Below, one piece after another: positions 14,264 to 22,489 of a stretch of DNA of 59,099 nt. A program made the translations under genes and the position numbers. Position 1 is the stretch's first letter. Each line of letters opens with the position of its first letter. The DNA lies in assembly GCA_910579965.1 (NCBI GenBank), contig CAJTWF010000012.1:1-59099 (forward strand), read 5' to 3'. This stretch comes from an uncultured Oscillospiraceae bacterium. GTDB taxonomy: Bacteria; Bacillota; Clostridia; Oscillospirales; Oscillospiraceae. A model generated the notes under the pieces. The model worked only from the letters and a program-made list of their open reading frames with translations. It was not told the origin of the DNA and did no database searches.

Positions 14264-15051
14264 GCGGCCGCCCCCTCCAGGGTGTAGATCTCCCCCGCCC
14301 CGTCCCGTGGGGACACGGCCAGACGGCCCGTCCAGCCCGCCTGGGCCAGGGGTCTGCCCACGGTCTCCAGGGCCAGGGCCGGGGTGTTGTTGTCCCGGCT
14401 CAGGTGGGAGAGCAGGATGGTCCGCGCACCGAACCGGGCAGCGTCCACGGCGTAGAGGGCGGCGGCCCGGTTGCTCAGATGGCCCTGGGGGCCCAGCACC
14501 CGCTTTTTCAGGGCATAGGGGTAGGGCCCGGCCAGGAGCATGTCCTCGTCGTGGTTGCTCTCCAGCACCAGAAGGTCCGCCCCCAGCAGGCGGCGGCCTG
14601 TCTCGTCGATGATGTATCCCGTGTCGGTGAGATAGCCCACCGCCCCGTCCGGGCCGGCGATGTGGAAGGCCGCGCTCTCCCGGCAGTCGTGGCTGGTGGG
14701 CAGCAGCGTCACCTCCGCCTCCGGAAAGGCGACAGTCTCCCCCAGGGCCGCCGGGCGCAGCAGATCCTCGATCCCCGCCAGACGGAAGGCCAGCTGGCGG
14801 GCCGTGCCCGGGGTGCACACGATGGGGGTGCGGTACTTTTTGATGTAGGTGGCCAGTCCGCTGATGTGATCGGAGTGCTCGTGGGTGATGAGCACCGCCG
14901 CCAGATCCTCCGCCTTCAGTCCCCGGGCCGCCAGGGCCTGGCACACCCGGCGGCAGGAGACGCCGATGTCGATGAGCAGATGGGTCCCCCCGGCGGAGAG
15001 CAGGGAGGCGTTGCCGGAGGAGGAGCTGGCAAAGGTCTGGAAGGTGGTCAT
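14251..15051 (-). CDS. walJ: MBL-fold metallohydrolase WalJ/YycJ
   Basis: A 266-residue cytosolic metallo-beta-lactamase-fold protein. The HEHSDH metal motif is at residues 57-62, the N-terminal FASSSSGNASLL stretch is the WalJ/YycJ signature, and further His/Asp ligands follow (TSHDCRES, LESNHDED). In Bacillus the orthologue is linked to the WalRK cell-wall system and to DNA repair with exonuclease-like activity; WalRK is absent from this window. GAGGTAACT precedes the ATG. It overlaps rlmH and follows murA by 67 bases, after a hairpin at 15091-15113. Confidence 0.88.
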   Translation of the reverse strand: MTTFQTFASSSSGNASLLSAGGTHLLIDIGVSCRRVCQALAARGLKAEDLAAVLITHEHSDHISGLATYIKKYRTPIVCTPGTARQLAFRLAGIEDLLRPAALGETVAFPEAEVTLLPTSHDCRESAAFHIAGPDGAVGYLTDTGYIIDETGRRLLGADLLVLESNHDEDMLLAGPYPYALKKRVLGPQGHLSNRAAALYAVDAARFGARTILLSHLSRDNNTPALALETVGRPLAQAGWTGRLAVSPRDGAGEIYTLEGAAACRG

Positions 15052-15090
15052 AGTTACCTCGTCTTATGTCAGTGGTCCGGGCATAGCAAA

Positions 15091-15113
15091 GCATCCCCCG
15101 AAAAGGGGGATGC
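15091..15113 (-). terminator. Hairpin between murA and walJ
   Basis: GCATCCCCC and GGGGGATGC pair around a five-base loop. The downstream T content on the minus strand is weak (CTTTGC), so read-through into walJ is likely. Confidence 0.5.
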
Positions 15114-15118
15114 GCGAT

Positions 15119-16417
15119 CTATCCCGCAGAGCCCACCACCAGCTCCTCCTCCGGCACCTCCACGGCCCGGATGCTGCCGCCGATGGCGCGGATCTTGCCG
15201 ATCACGTCCTCGTAGCCCCGCTCGATATACTGTACATTGGTAATCTCGCTGATGCCGTGGGCCGCCAGAGCCGCGATGAGCATAGCCGCCCCGGCCCGCA
15301 GGTCGCAGGCCTCCAGCTGCGCCCCCGTCAGGCGCTCCACACCCTCGATGATAGCCAGATTGCCGTCCACCTGGAGCTGCGCGCCCATGCGCTTAAACTC
15401 GTCGGTGTAGCGGAAGCGGCTGTTCCACACGCTGTCGGTGATGATGCTGGTGCCCCGGGCCAGGCACAGGGCCGCGGCGATCTGGGGCTGCATATCCGTG
15501 GGAAAGCCGGGATAGGGCATGGTCTTGATGTTGGTGCGCACCAGGGGCCCGATGCGGCTGACCAGCAGGCTGTCGTCCACCTCCTGGATCTCCACCCCCA
15601 TCTCGCTCATCTTGGCGGTGATGCAGTCCATGTGCTTGGGGATGATGTTGCACAGCTTCACCTCGCCGCCGCAGGCCGCCACTGCGGCCATATAGGTTCC
15701 CGCCTCGATCTGATCGGGAATGATGGAGTAGCTGCCGCCCCGCAGGCGGTCCACCCCCCGGATTTTGATCACGTCGGTGCCCGCGCCCATGATGTTGGCG
15801 CCCATGGAGTTGAGGAAGTTGGCCACGTCCACGATATGGGGCTCCTTGGCCGCGTTCTCAATGACCGTCATGCCCTCGGCCAGGGCGGCGGCCAGCATGA
15901 TATTGATGGTCGCGCCCACGGACACCTTGTCCAAAAAGATGCTGGTCCCCTTCAGGCGGCCGCCGGCGGCCTCCGCCATGACGAAGCCGCTCTGGGTGTC
16001 CACCTGGGCCCCCAGAGCCCGGAACCCCTTGAGGTGCTGGTCAATAGGCCGGGTGCCGCCGAAGTCGCACCCGCCGGGCAGGGCCACGTCCGCGCTGCCG
16101 AAGCGGCCCAGCAGGGCCCCCAGCATATAATAGGAGGCGCGGCAGCGGCGGGCCAGCTCGTAGGGCACGCGGCCATTGCGGAGCCGGGAGCAGTCCACCT
16201 CCACCGTATGCGGGTTTACATAACGCACATTCGCGCCCAGCTCCTGCAAAATCCCCAGTAGGAGGGTAACGTCGCTGATCTGGGGAATGTTCTCAATGCG
16301 GCAGGGGCCGCTGACCATCAGGGCAGCGGGAATAATCGCAACGGCCGCGTTTTTCGCGCCGCTGATGTGGATCTCTCCAAACAAGGGACGTCCGCCCTCG
16401 ACAATATACTTGGTCAA
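15119..16417 (-). CDS. murA: UDP-N-acetylglucosamine 1-carboxyvinyltransferase
   Basis: A 432-residue enzyme catalysing the first committed step of peptidoglycan synthesis, transfer of enolpyruvate from PEP to UDP-GlcNAc. Lys22 (SGAKNAA) and Cys117 in PGGCDFGGTRPID correspond to the catalytic residues; with Cys present, fosfomycin sensitivity would be expected. Length and the twofold EPSP-synthase-like repeats fit. The TTG start at 16417 has GAGGTG seven bases upstream. Whether this is the MurA1 or MurA2 type cannot be decided by eye. Confidence 0.95.
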   Translation of the reverse strand: MTKYIVEGGRPLFGEIHISGAKNAAVAIIPAALMVSGPCRIENIPQISDVTLLLGILQELGANVRYVNPHTVEVDCSRLRNGRVPYELARRCRASYYMLGALLGRFGSADVALPGGCDFGGTRPIDQHLKGFRALGAQVDTQSGFVMAEAAGGRLKGTSIFLDKVSVGATINIMLAAALAEGMTVIENAAKEPHIVDVANFLNSMGANIMGAGTDVIKIRGVDRLRGGSYSIIPDQIEAGTYMAAVAACGGEVKLCNIIPKHMDCITAKMSEMGVEIQEVDDSLLVSRIGPLVRTNIKTMPYPGFPTDMQPQIAAALCLARGTSIITDSVWNSRFRYTDEFKRMGAQLQVDGNLAIIEGVERLTGAQLEACDLRAGAAMLIAALAAHGISEITNVQYIERGYEDVIGKIRAIGGSIRAVEVPEEELVVGSAG

Positions 16418-16439
16418 AGATTTGCACCTCTTTTTAATA

Positions 16440-16451
16440 TATCGGCCGATA
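16440..16451. promoter_or_regulatory. Perfect palindrome in the murA leader
   Basis: TATCGGCCGATA is its own reverse complement. It lies in the 5' untranslated region of murA, about 22 bases before the start codon, and could be an operator or a small hairpin near the ribosome binding site. Confidence 0.35.
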
Positions 16452-16527
16452 GGTACAGTTTACCCAGGCCGGAACACTTCATACCGAAAAAATCGGCAAT
16501 CGGTGGGCATAATCGCAGATGATAATT

Positions 16528-16555
16528 AGTATAACAGGTTTTCCCATAAAAGCAA
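16528..16555 (-). promoter_or_regulatory. Probable murA promoter
   Basis: On the minus strand TTGCTT (16550-16555) and TATACT (16528-16533) are 16 bases apart. This gives a leader of roughly 105 bases. The region 16418-16782 between the divergent murA and homocysteine methyltransferase genes contains no gene; it holds both promoters, the palindrome at 16440 and a GGCCC/GGGCC hairpin near 16655. Confidence 0.55.
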
Positions 16556-16710
16556 TGGTCCTCTTCAAAATAAATTCATAAATTTTTAATAATTTCTCCC
16601 TTGGATTTGGAAATTCCGATAAAAGGGGGCCGCCGGCTTCAGCGGAATGCGCCAAAGGCCCGGGAAAGGGCCGGTCCGGCGCTTTTTGCCCCCAGTCTTG
16701 CAGGGGGGCC

Positions 16711-16739
16711 TTGCAATCGGCCGGGTTTTCCTGTATCAT
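16711..16739 (+). promoter_or_regulatory. Promoter of the homocysteine methyltransferase gene
   Basis: TTGCAA (16711-16716), 17-base spacer, TATCAT (16734-16739). The leader of about 37 bases holds no S-box or T-box. Confidence 0.6.
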
Positions 16740-16782
16740 AGAGCCGTGAAAAAGGCGGGCTCCGGTCCGGGAGGAGGACGAG

Positions 16783-17652
16783 ATGACGCGACAAGCTTTT
16801 GCGGCTATGGCCGCCGGCGGCCCGGTGCTGCTGGACGGGGCCACGGGCTCCAATCTGCGGGTGGCGGGGATGCCGGTGGGCGTACCGCCGGAGAGGTGGG
16901 TGCTGGACCACCCCACGGCGCTGCTGGACCTCCAGCGGGCCTACGTGGACGCGGGCAGCCGGATCCTGATGGCCCCCACCTTCTCCGCCAACCGTCCGGC
17001 CCTGGACCGCTTTGGCCTGGCCGGGGAGCTGGGAGCCCTCAACGCGGCCCTGGTGGGCCTGACCCGGGAGGCCGCCGGGGGCCGGGCCCTGGTGGCCGGC
17101 GATCTCTCCACCCTGGGCCAGCCCCTGGAGCCTCTGGGGCCTATTTCCTACGGGGAGGCATATGATGTGTACCGGGAGCAGATGGAGGCCCTGGCGGAGG
17201 CGGGGGCGGATCTGCTGGCGGTGGAGACGCTGATGGGGATCGACGAGGCCGCCGCGGCCCTGGACGCGGCGGGCGCGGTGTGCGGCCTGCCGGTGCTCTG
17301 CTCCTTCTCCGTGGAGGCGGACGGCACGGTCCCCTTCGGCGGCACGGCCCTGGAGGCCCTGCTCACCGCCCAGGAGCTGGGGGCCGCCGCCGTGGGGGTG
17401 AACTGCTCTGTGGGGCCGGACCAGCTGGAGGCGGTGGTCCGCACCCTGGCGGAGGCGGCGGCGGTGCCCGTCATCGCCAAGCCCAACGCGGGCCTGCCGG
17501 TGATCGACGAGCTGGGCCGGGCGGTCTACACCATGGGCCCCCGGGACTTTGCCCGCCACATGGCGGTCCTGGCCCGGGCGGGGGCGTCCCTGCTGGGGGG
17601 CTGCTGCGGCTCTGCGCCGGACTACATCCGGGCGCTGGCGGAGGTCCTCTGA
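16783..17652 (+). CDS. Homocysteine S-methyltransferase family protein
   Basis: A 289-residue barrel of the Pfam S-methyl_trans family, which moves a methyl group onto homocysteine to make methionine. LLDGATGSNL opens the barrel, and the three zinc-binding cysteines are in GVNCSVG (near 207) and GGCCGS (near 272). This is the N-terminal module of cobalamin-dependent MetH without its other modules, so the methyl donor could be S-methylmethionine or a corrinoid partner encoded elsewhere. GGAGGA precedes the ATG. It starts a run of sulfur-metabolism genes. Confidence 0.88.
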   Translation: MTRQAFAAMAAGGPVLLDGATGSNLRVAGMPVGVPPERWVLDHPTALLDLQRAYVDAGSRILMAPTFSANRPALDRFGLAGELGALNAALVGLTREAAGGRALVAGDLSTLGQPLEPLGPISYGEAYDVYREQMEALAEAGADLLAVETLMGIDEAAAALDAAGAVCGLPVLCSFSVEADGTVPFGGTALEALLTAQELGAAAVGVNCSVGPDQLEAVVRTLAEAAAVPVIAKPNAGLPVIDELGRAVYTMGPRDFARHMAVLARAGASLLGGCCGSAPDYIRALAEVL

Positions 17653-17665
17653 AAGGTTCTTTTTG

Positions 17666-17689
17666 ATCCTTTTTCTTGAGAAAAAGGAT
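17666..17689. terminator. Pyrimidine-rich hairpin repeat, copy 1
   Basis: ATCCTTTTTC and GAAAAAGGAT around a TTGA loop, preceded by GGTTCTTTTTG. It is one of a family of similar hairpins at 23032, 41281, 41408, 41447 and 46419. It sits between the methyltransferase and the CoA-disulfide reductase genes. Confidence 0.55.
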
Positions 17690-17722
17690 GCTGACAAAAA
17701 TAATGGCAAAGGAGACGATACA

Positions 17723-19357
17723 ATGAAGGTACTGATTTTAGGCGGCGTAGCGGCGGGCACCAAGGTGGCGGCCAAGCTGCTGCGGGAGAACCGGGACTGC
17801 GAGGTGACGGTCCTCACCAAGGGAAAGGATATCTCCTACGCCGGGTGCGGCCTGCCCTACTACGTGGGCGGCGTCATCCAGGACAAGGGCCAGCTCATCG
17901 TCAACACGCCGGAGAAGTTCGCCGGCCTCACCGGCGCCAGGGTGATTACCCAGACCGAGGCCGTGGCCGTCCATCCGGCGGAGCACAGGGTAACGGCCAG
18001 GGACCTGTCCTCCGGCCAGGAGCAGGATTACGGGTATGACAAGCTGGTCATTGCCACCGGCGCGTCCCCCTTCCTCCCCCCGGTGCCGGGCCTGGAGCTG
18101 AAGAACGTGTTCGTCATGCGCACCCCTGACGACGCCATCGCCCTCCGGGAGGCCCTGGAGGCGGGGGAGATCAAGCGGGCCGTGGTGGCCGGAGGCGGCT
18201 TCATCGGCCTGGAGGTGGCGGAGAATCTGGCCGCCAAGGGCGTGAAGACCACGGTGATCGACTTTGCCCCCCACGTGCTGCCCAACTTCCTGGACCCGGA
18301 GATGAGCGAGTTTGTGGAAAACCGGATGGCAGAGGCCGGCGTGATGCCCCTGACCAACGTAGCCCTGGAGGGCGTGGAGGGCGATGGGAAGGTGGAGAAG
18401 GTCCTCACCAGCAAGCGGGCCATGAAGGCCGACGCCCTGGTGCTGGCTATCGGCATCCGGCCCAACACCGCCTTCCTGGAGGGCAGCGGCATTGAGATGT
18501 GCAAGGGAACCATTCTGACGGACGCCCACCTGCGCACCAATGTGGAGGATATCTACGCCGCCGGCGACTGCGCCATGGTTGCCAACCGCCAGACCGGCAA
18601 GGCGGCCTGGTCCCCCATGGGCTCCACCGCCAACATCGCCGGCCGCATCCTGGCCCAGAATCTGGCCGGCCGGGATCTGGCCTACCCCGGCGTTCTGGGC
18701 ACCGGCGTGGCCAAGCTGCCCGGCGGCTGGAGCACCGGCCGCACCGGCCTGACCGAGACCGCCGCCCGGGCCGAGGGCCTGGACGTGGAGACCGTCACCA
18801 CCGTGGTGGACGACAAGGCCCACTACTACCCCGGCGCGGACGTGTTCATCGTCAAGCTCACCGCCGATCGGAGCTCCCGGAAGCTGCTGGGCGTTCAGGT
18901 GCTGGGCAGGGGCGCGGTGGACAAGGTGACGGACATCGCCGTTACCGCCATCTCCCTGGGCGCTACGGTGGACCAGCTGGCGGCCATGGACTTTGCCTAT
19001 GCGCCCCCCTTCTCCACCGCTATCCACCCCTTTGCCCACAGCGTCAACATCCTGCTCAACAAGCTGGACGGCGCGCTGGAGTCCATCACGCCCGCCCAGT
19101 ACGCCGCCGGCGCGGCGGAGGGCTGGGAGGTCATCGACTGCGCCCAGGCCCCCTCACTGCCCGGCCGGAGGTATCTCAACCTGACGGATGTGACAGGCGA
19201 GGTGGCAGGTCTGGCCAAGGACGCGAAGCTGCTGCTGGTGTGCACCAAGGGCAAGCGGGCGTATCTGACCCAGAACCGGCTCAAGCACTACGGCTATACC
19301 AACACAAGAGTGCTGGAGGGCGGCGTAACCTTTACGGAGTTTGAGAGCGAGGAGTAA
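17723..19357 (+). CDS. CoA-disulfide reductase-rhodanese fusion (FAD-dependent oxidoreductase)
   Basis: A 544-residue flavoprotein of the CoA-disulfide reductase/NADH oxidase family. The FAD motif is ILGGVAAGTKVA, the single redox cysteine is Cys42 in YAGCGLPYY, the NAD(P)H site is VVAGGGFIGLEVAENL, and a dimerisation domain ends near residue 450. The last 90 residues form a rhodanese-like domain with LLVCTKGKRAY near residue 507. Fusions of this type reduce CoA disulfides, persulfides or polysulfides. Together with the siroheme reductase 52 bases downstream it suggests handling of sulfane sulfur or sulfite. The ATG at 17723 has AAGGAG upstream; an earlier in-frame start overlaps the previous gene. 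Confidence 0.9.
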   Translation: MKVLILGGVAAGTKVAAKLLRENRDCEVTVLTKGKDISYAGCGLPYYVGGVIQDKGQLIVNTPEKFAGLTGARVITQTEAVAVHPAEHRVTARDLSSGQEQDYGYDKLVIATGASPFLPPVPGLELKNVFVMRTPDDAIALREALEAGEIKRAVVAGGGFIGLEVAENLAAKGVKTTVIDFAPHVLPNFLDPEMSEFVENRMAEAGVMPLTNVALEGVEGDGKVEKVLTSKRAMKADALVLAIGIRPNTAFLEGSGIEMCKGTILTDAHLRTNVEDIYAAGDCAMVANRQTGKAAWSPMGSTANIAGRILAQNLAGRDLAYPGVLGTGVAKLPGGWSTGRTGLTETAARAEGLDVETVTTVVDDKAHYYPGADVFIVKLTADRSSRKLLGVQVLGRGAVDKVTDIAVTAISLGATVDQLAAMDFAYAPPFSTAIHPFAHSVNILLNKLDGALESITPAQYAAGAAEGWEVIDCAQAPSLPGRRYLNLTDVTGEVAGLAKDAKLLLVCTKGKRAYLTQNRLKHYGYTNTRVLEGGVTFTEFESEE

Positions 19358-19409
19358 CGCGCCCCGCCTGGGGAACACTATGCTATAAAAAACAGGAGGA
19401 ACAAAGGAT

Positions 19410-20363
19410 ATGGCAGCACTAACCGTCAGCCCCACCGATGAGAAGCGGGTCAAGGCCCTGGGATTTCTCAGCAACAAGGGTACCGACAACTTCTCCGGCC
19501 GCATCATCACCGTCAACGGCAAGATCACCGCTGTCCAGCAGCAGTGCATTGCCGAGGCGGCGGAGAAGTTCGGCAACGGGAATATCACCTTCACCACCCG
19601 CCTGACCATTGAGGTCCAGGGCATCCCCTACGACAAGATCGAGGATTTCCGGGCCTACATCGCCCGGGAGGGCCTTGTCACCGGCGGCACCGGCTCCCTG
19701 GTGCGGCCCGTGGTGGCCTGCAAGGGCACCACCTGCCAGTATGGCCTGCTGGACTCCTTTGCCCTCAGCGAGGAGATCCACCACAGGTTCTATGAGGGCT
19801 ACCACACGGTCCGCCTGCCCCACAAGTTCAAGATTGCCGTAGGCGGCTGTCCCAACAACTGCGTCAAGCCGGATCTGAACGATCTGGGCATTATCGGCCA
19901 GCGGATCCCCAACCTGGACCCGGACGAGTGCAACGGGTGCAAGAAGTGCGGCGTGGTCCAGGCCTGCCCCATGGGCGCGGCCACGCTGAGCGACGGCGTG
20001 GCGGAGATCGACAAGAGCATCTGCAACAACTGCGGCCGGTGCGTTGACAAGTGCCACTTTGACGCCATGGACGGCGGTACCTATGGGTATAAGATCTATA
20101 TTGGCGGCCGCTGGGGCAAGAAGGTGGCCCAGGGCCGTGCGCTGAGCAAGGTCTTTACGGATAAGGAGGAGGCGCTCAATGTCATTGAGAAGGCCATCCT
20201 TCTGTTCCGGGAGCAGGGCAAGACGGGCGAGCGGTTTGCCAAGACCATCGAGCGCCTTGGGTTTGAGAACGTGGAGGCCCAGCTCCTCTCGGACGATCTG
20301 CTCCAGCGCAAGCAGCAGATTCTGGACGCGGAGCTGCATCTGGTGGGCGGGGCTACCTGCTGA
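19410..20363 (+). CDS. Siroheme- and 4Fe-4S-containing sulfite/nitrite reductase-like protein
   Basis: A 317-residue protein related to AsrC-type sulfite reductases. An N-terminal ferredoxin-like half is followed by the siroheme/Fe-S cysteines CKGTTC (104 and 109) and CPNNC (147 and 151), and then two 4Fe-4S ferredoxin motifs, CNGCKKC...CP and CNNCGRCVDKC. The first cysteine pair has four intervening residues rather than the canonical five. No AsrA or AsrB subunit is adjacent; electrons may come from the flavoprotein encoded just upstream. GGAGGAACAAAGGAT precedes the ATG. It may reduce sulfite or act in sulfur assimilation. Confidence 0.85.
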   Translation: MAALTVSPTDEKRVKALGFLSNKGTDNFSGRIITVNGKITAVQQQCIAEAAEKFGNGNITFTTRLTIEVQGIPYDKIEDFRAYIAREGLVTGGTGSLVRPVVACKGTTCQYGLLDSFALSEEIHHRFYEGYHTVRLPHKFKIAVGGCPNNCVKPDLNDLGIIGQRIPNLDPDECNGCKKCGVVQACPMGAATLSDGVAEIDKSICNNCGRCVDKCHFDAMDGGTYGYKIYIGGRWGKKVAQGRALSKVFTDKEEALNVIEKAILLFREQGKTGERFAKTIERLGFENVEAQLLSDDLLQRKQQILDAELHLVGGATC

Positions 20364-20476
20364 GCCGGTGTGACCATTTTTCCTGGATTGTTAAGGCAAG
20401 AGCAGCACCCAGGGGAGAGAGAAAGACGAGACCCTTTCGGGGGCGGGTGTTGAGAGAATCGGCCACAGCCTGAAGC

Positions 20477-20504
20477 GCCGGCGGTCTTACACAAGACCGC
20501 CGGC
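20477..20504 (+). terminator. Hairpin after the siroheme reductase gene
   Basis: GCCGGCGGTCTT and AAGACCGCCGGC form a perfect 12-base stem with loop ACAC, followed by AGCTGTTTTGG. It probably ends the sulfur operon. Confidence 0.7.
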
Positions 20505-20543
20505 AGCTGTTTTGGGGCATAGTCCGCCGCCATCAGGGCAGAC

Positions 20544-20697
20544 TATAGCAATCATCAGAATTCATGACAAAAAGGAGGGGAGGAGAAATCGCGCAGGGCA
20601 AGGCGAAGGATGCGGCTGACGCCCGCCAAAGACGGCGGCGCAGCCTTGCGTGACTGCTCCCCCCGAGCTTTTGCCGGGAACTCTGATGATTGCTATA
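20544..20697. mobile_element. MITE-like 154-base palindromic element
   Basis: Terminal arms TATAGCAATCATCAGAATTC (20544-20563) and its reverse complement with one mismatch (20678-20697) enclose nested stems: AAAAG/CTTTT, GGGGAG/CTCCCC and GCAAGGC/GCCTTGC. The whole segment can fold as one long imperfect hairpin and encodes nothing. No clear target duplication is visible. A single arm-like sequence recurs near 26193-26216. This looks like a non-autonomous element or a large intergenic repeat. Confidence 0.5.
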
Positions 20698-20715
20698 AGG
20701 GCGAGGTGAGAGAGG

Positions 20716-20874
20716 ATGACAGACAGGATCCGACTGCTCCCGCTGGACGAGGAGCCGGCGGAGAACAGGGACAAATGGAAGATCACCCCCCTCTTTACCG
20801 GCGGCCTGGGCGGACCCCAGATGGTGCTCATGACCCTGCCGGCGGAGGAAGAGGAGCAGGACCCCAACCCGTAA
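20716..20874 (+). CDS. Small hypothetical protein, 52 residues
   Basis: An open frame from ATG at 20716 with GGTGAGAGAGG upstream and a strong terminator directly after the stop. The peptide begins MTDRIRLLPLDEEP, contains a Gly-rich centre and ends in an acidic tail rich in Glu. It lacks a signal peptide or membrane segment. I do not recognise it. The ribosome binding site plus terminator make expression plausible, but the frame is too short to judge by codon use. Confidence 0.45.
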   Translation: MTDRIRLLPLDEEPAENRDKWKITPLFTGGLGGPQMVLMTLPAEEEEQDPNP

Positions 20875-20875
20875 A

Positions 20876-20917
20876 GGAAGCGGGAGGACGCGCAGCGTCC
20901 TCCCGCTTCCCCCTTTT
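20876..20917 (+). terminator. Intrinsic terminator after the small ORF
   Basis: GGAAGCGGGAGGACG and CGTCCTCCCGCTTCC form a perfect 15-base stem with a CGCAG loop, followed by CCCTTTT. Confidence 0.85.
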
Positions 20918-20962
20918 CTGATGCCGGCAGCGGTCTCTGAATGCACCGGCCTCTTATCCAAT

Positions 20963-21790
20963 TCAGGGCACGAACCCCTCAAAGATGGGCGTAACGCCCT
21001 CCCGCTCCAGGGCCTCCATCACCGCCCGGTCCCGGATGGTCCAGCCCACCTCCCGGACCCCATAGAGCCGCCGCATCAGCCGCAGGCTGGGGCAGGCACG
21101 GTCCCGGTAGTTGTAGGCGATGAAGTCCGGCCGGGTGAAGACGGTGGTCAGCAGCAGGGTCAGCGCCAGGCGCACCGGCCAGCTCAGACCGCCCGCCTCG
21201 CTGCCCCGGAGGAAATTCTGGCTCAGCTGCCCCCGCAGGACCTGTGGATACCGCCCCTTTAGCCGCAGCAGCACCGCCGGATGGAAGGATTCTATGCAGT
21301 ATGTGCCCTGCCAGCCCTCCAGCCGGGCCATCACCGCGTCCGTGAGGGCGGCGGCGTTGCCGCGCTCCGCCTTCAGCTCAATGATGAGGGGCGCTCTGCC
21401 GGCAAACAGCTCCAGCACGTCCTCCAGCAGGGGGATGGTCTCCGGCGTGCCCTGGAGGGGGTAGCCGGCCAACTCCGGCGCAGTCAGATCCTCAATCACC
21501 GCCTCCCGGCCGCACACCCGCTTCAGACTGCTGTCATGAACCACAGCCAGGGAGCCGTCCCGCATCAAATGTACATCCAGCTCCGCGCCGAAGCCCAGCT
21601 CCACCGCCGCTCGGAAGGCGGCCATGGAGTTCTCCGGGCGGCCCGCCGTCAGGCTGTGGAGGCCCCGGTGGGCGTACCGGGCGCGCCCCAGGGCCTCCCA
21701 GCCCGGCGCGCCCTGCCGGGGCAGCAGGAGCAGCAGCCACAGCAGAGCCAACACCAGCAGAGCGATCCCTATCGCCCAAATCACAGTCAT
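20963..21790 (-). CDS. Glycerophosphodiester phosphodiesterase
   Basis: A 275-residue GDPD-family enzyme that hydrolyses glycerophosphodiesters to glycerol 3-phosphate and an alcohol. After an N-terminal membrane anchor (residues about 2-23) come AHRG with PENS, the metal-binding ELDVHLMRDG and the catalytic VVHD. The barrel closes with VGWTIRD near the C-terminus. The ATG at 21790 has GAGGAGAGG eight bases upstream; a GTG three codons earlier abuts that site and is unlikely. It follows the alpha/beta hydrolase gene by 15 bases, so the two are co-transcribed. Confidence 0.92.
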   Translation of the reverse strand: MTVIWAIGIALLVLALLWLLLLLPRQGAPGWEALGRARYAHRGLHSLTAGRPENSMAAFRAAVELGFGAELDVHLMRDGSLAVVHDSSLKRVCGREAVIEDLTAPELAGYPLQGTPETIPLLEDVLELFAGRAPLIIELKAERGNAAALTDAVMARLEGWQGTYCIESFHPAVLLRLKGRYPQVLRGQLSQNFLRGSEAGGLSWPVRLALTLLLTTVFTRPDFIAYNYRDRACPSLRLMRRLYGVREVGWTIRDRAVMEALEREGVTPIFEGFVP

Positions 21791-21805
21791 TTCCAACACC
21801 TCTCC

Positions 21806-22453
21806 TCATGTGCTTATCACCGGCGAAGCAGGGGCGGGCTCTCCGCCCCTCTCCCCCAGCCTGTCTCTCAGCCAGCGGTCCAGGAAGGCCAGCTGCTCGC
21901 CGGTGTGGAACCAGTGCTCTCCGCCCTCCATAACCGTCAGTCCGGCGCGGCGGGCGGCCGCAAAGGCGTCCACGGTCTGCCGGGCGGTGAGGTGGTCCCC
22001 GTCTGCGTAGAGAATTTCCGTGGGAATATCCCAGCGGACCGGGTGCTCCCGGACATAGCGCAGGTACTCCCAGGAGAGCGTCTCCCCGAAGTCCGTGGGG
22101 ATCTCTCCCCGTGTCCGCAGCTCCTCCTCCGTCACACCGGCCCGGCCCATCATGTCCAGAATCAGCCGCTCCATGTCCAGAACCGGCGATATGAACAGCG
22201 CCCGGGCCGCGCCGCAGGACCCTAATGCGTCCATGGCAAAATACGCGCCAATGCTGTTGGCCAGGAGGACAACCTGTCCGCTGTCCCTGCTGGCCGCGTC
22301 ATAGGCGGCTCTCAGCCGGCCCTCCACAACCCACGGGAAATCCACCTCGTAGTCCGCGCCCACCACCGTATAGCCCGGACAGCTTTTCTGGTACTGCGCC
22401 GCCTCCAGGTGGCTCCCGCCCTTTCCGTGGATATATAGAATCGTCTTTTTCAT
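21806..22453 (-). CDS. Alpha/beta hydrolase
   Basis: A 215-residue serine hydrolase. TILYIHGKGG gives the oxyanion-loop HG motif, LANSIGAY is the nucleophile elbow with Ser in place of the more common GxSxG context, LYADGDH supplies the acid and GEHWF the His. The family resembles the YqiA/YcfP type esterases. Of three consecutive ATG codons the third (22453) has the best distance to GGGAGG. Substrate is unknown; the neighbouring GDPD suggests lipid or ester turnover. Confidence 0.75.
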   Translation of the reverse strand: MKKTILYIHGKGGSHLEAAQYQKSCPGYTVVGADYEVDFPWVVEGRLRAAYDAASRDSGQVVLLANSIGAYFAMDALGSCGAARALFISPVLDMERLILDMMGRAGVTEEELRTRGEIPTDFGETLSWEYLRYVREHPVRWDIPTEILYADGDHLTARQTVDAFAAARRAGLTVMEGGEHWFHTGEQLAFLDRWLRDRLGERGGEPAPASPVIST

Positions 22454-22489
22454 CATCATGTCCTCCCAGTTTGCCGCCGGCAGACCCGC

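Noticed and set aside
20352..20375. Possible selenocysteine read-through at the TGA after the cysteine that ends the siroheme protein
   Set aside because: Only three codons separate this TGA from the next stop, no SECIS-like hairpin is placed immediately downstream, and no selenoprotein machinery is seen in the window.
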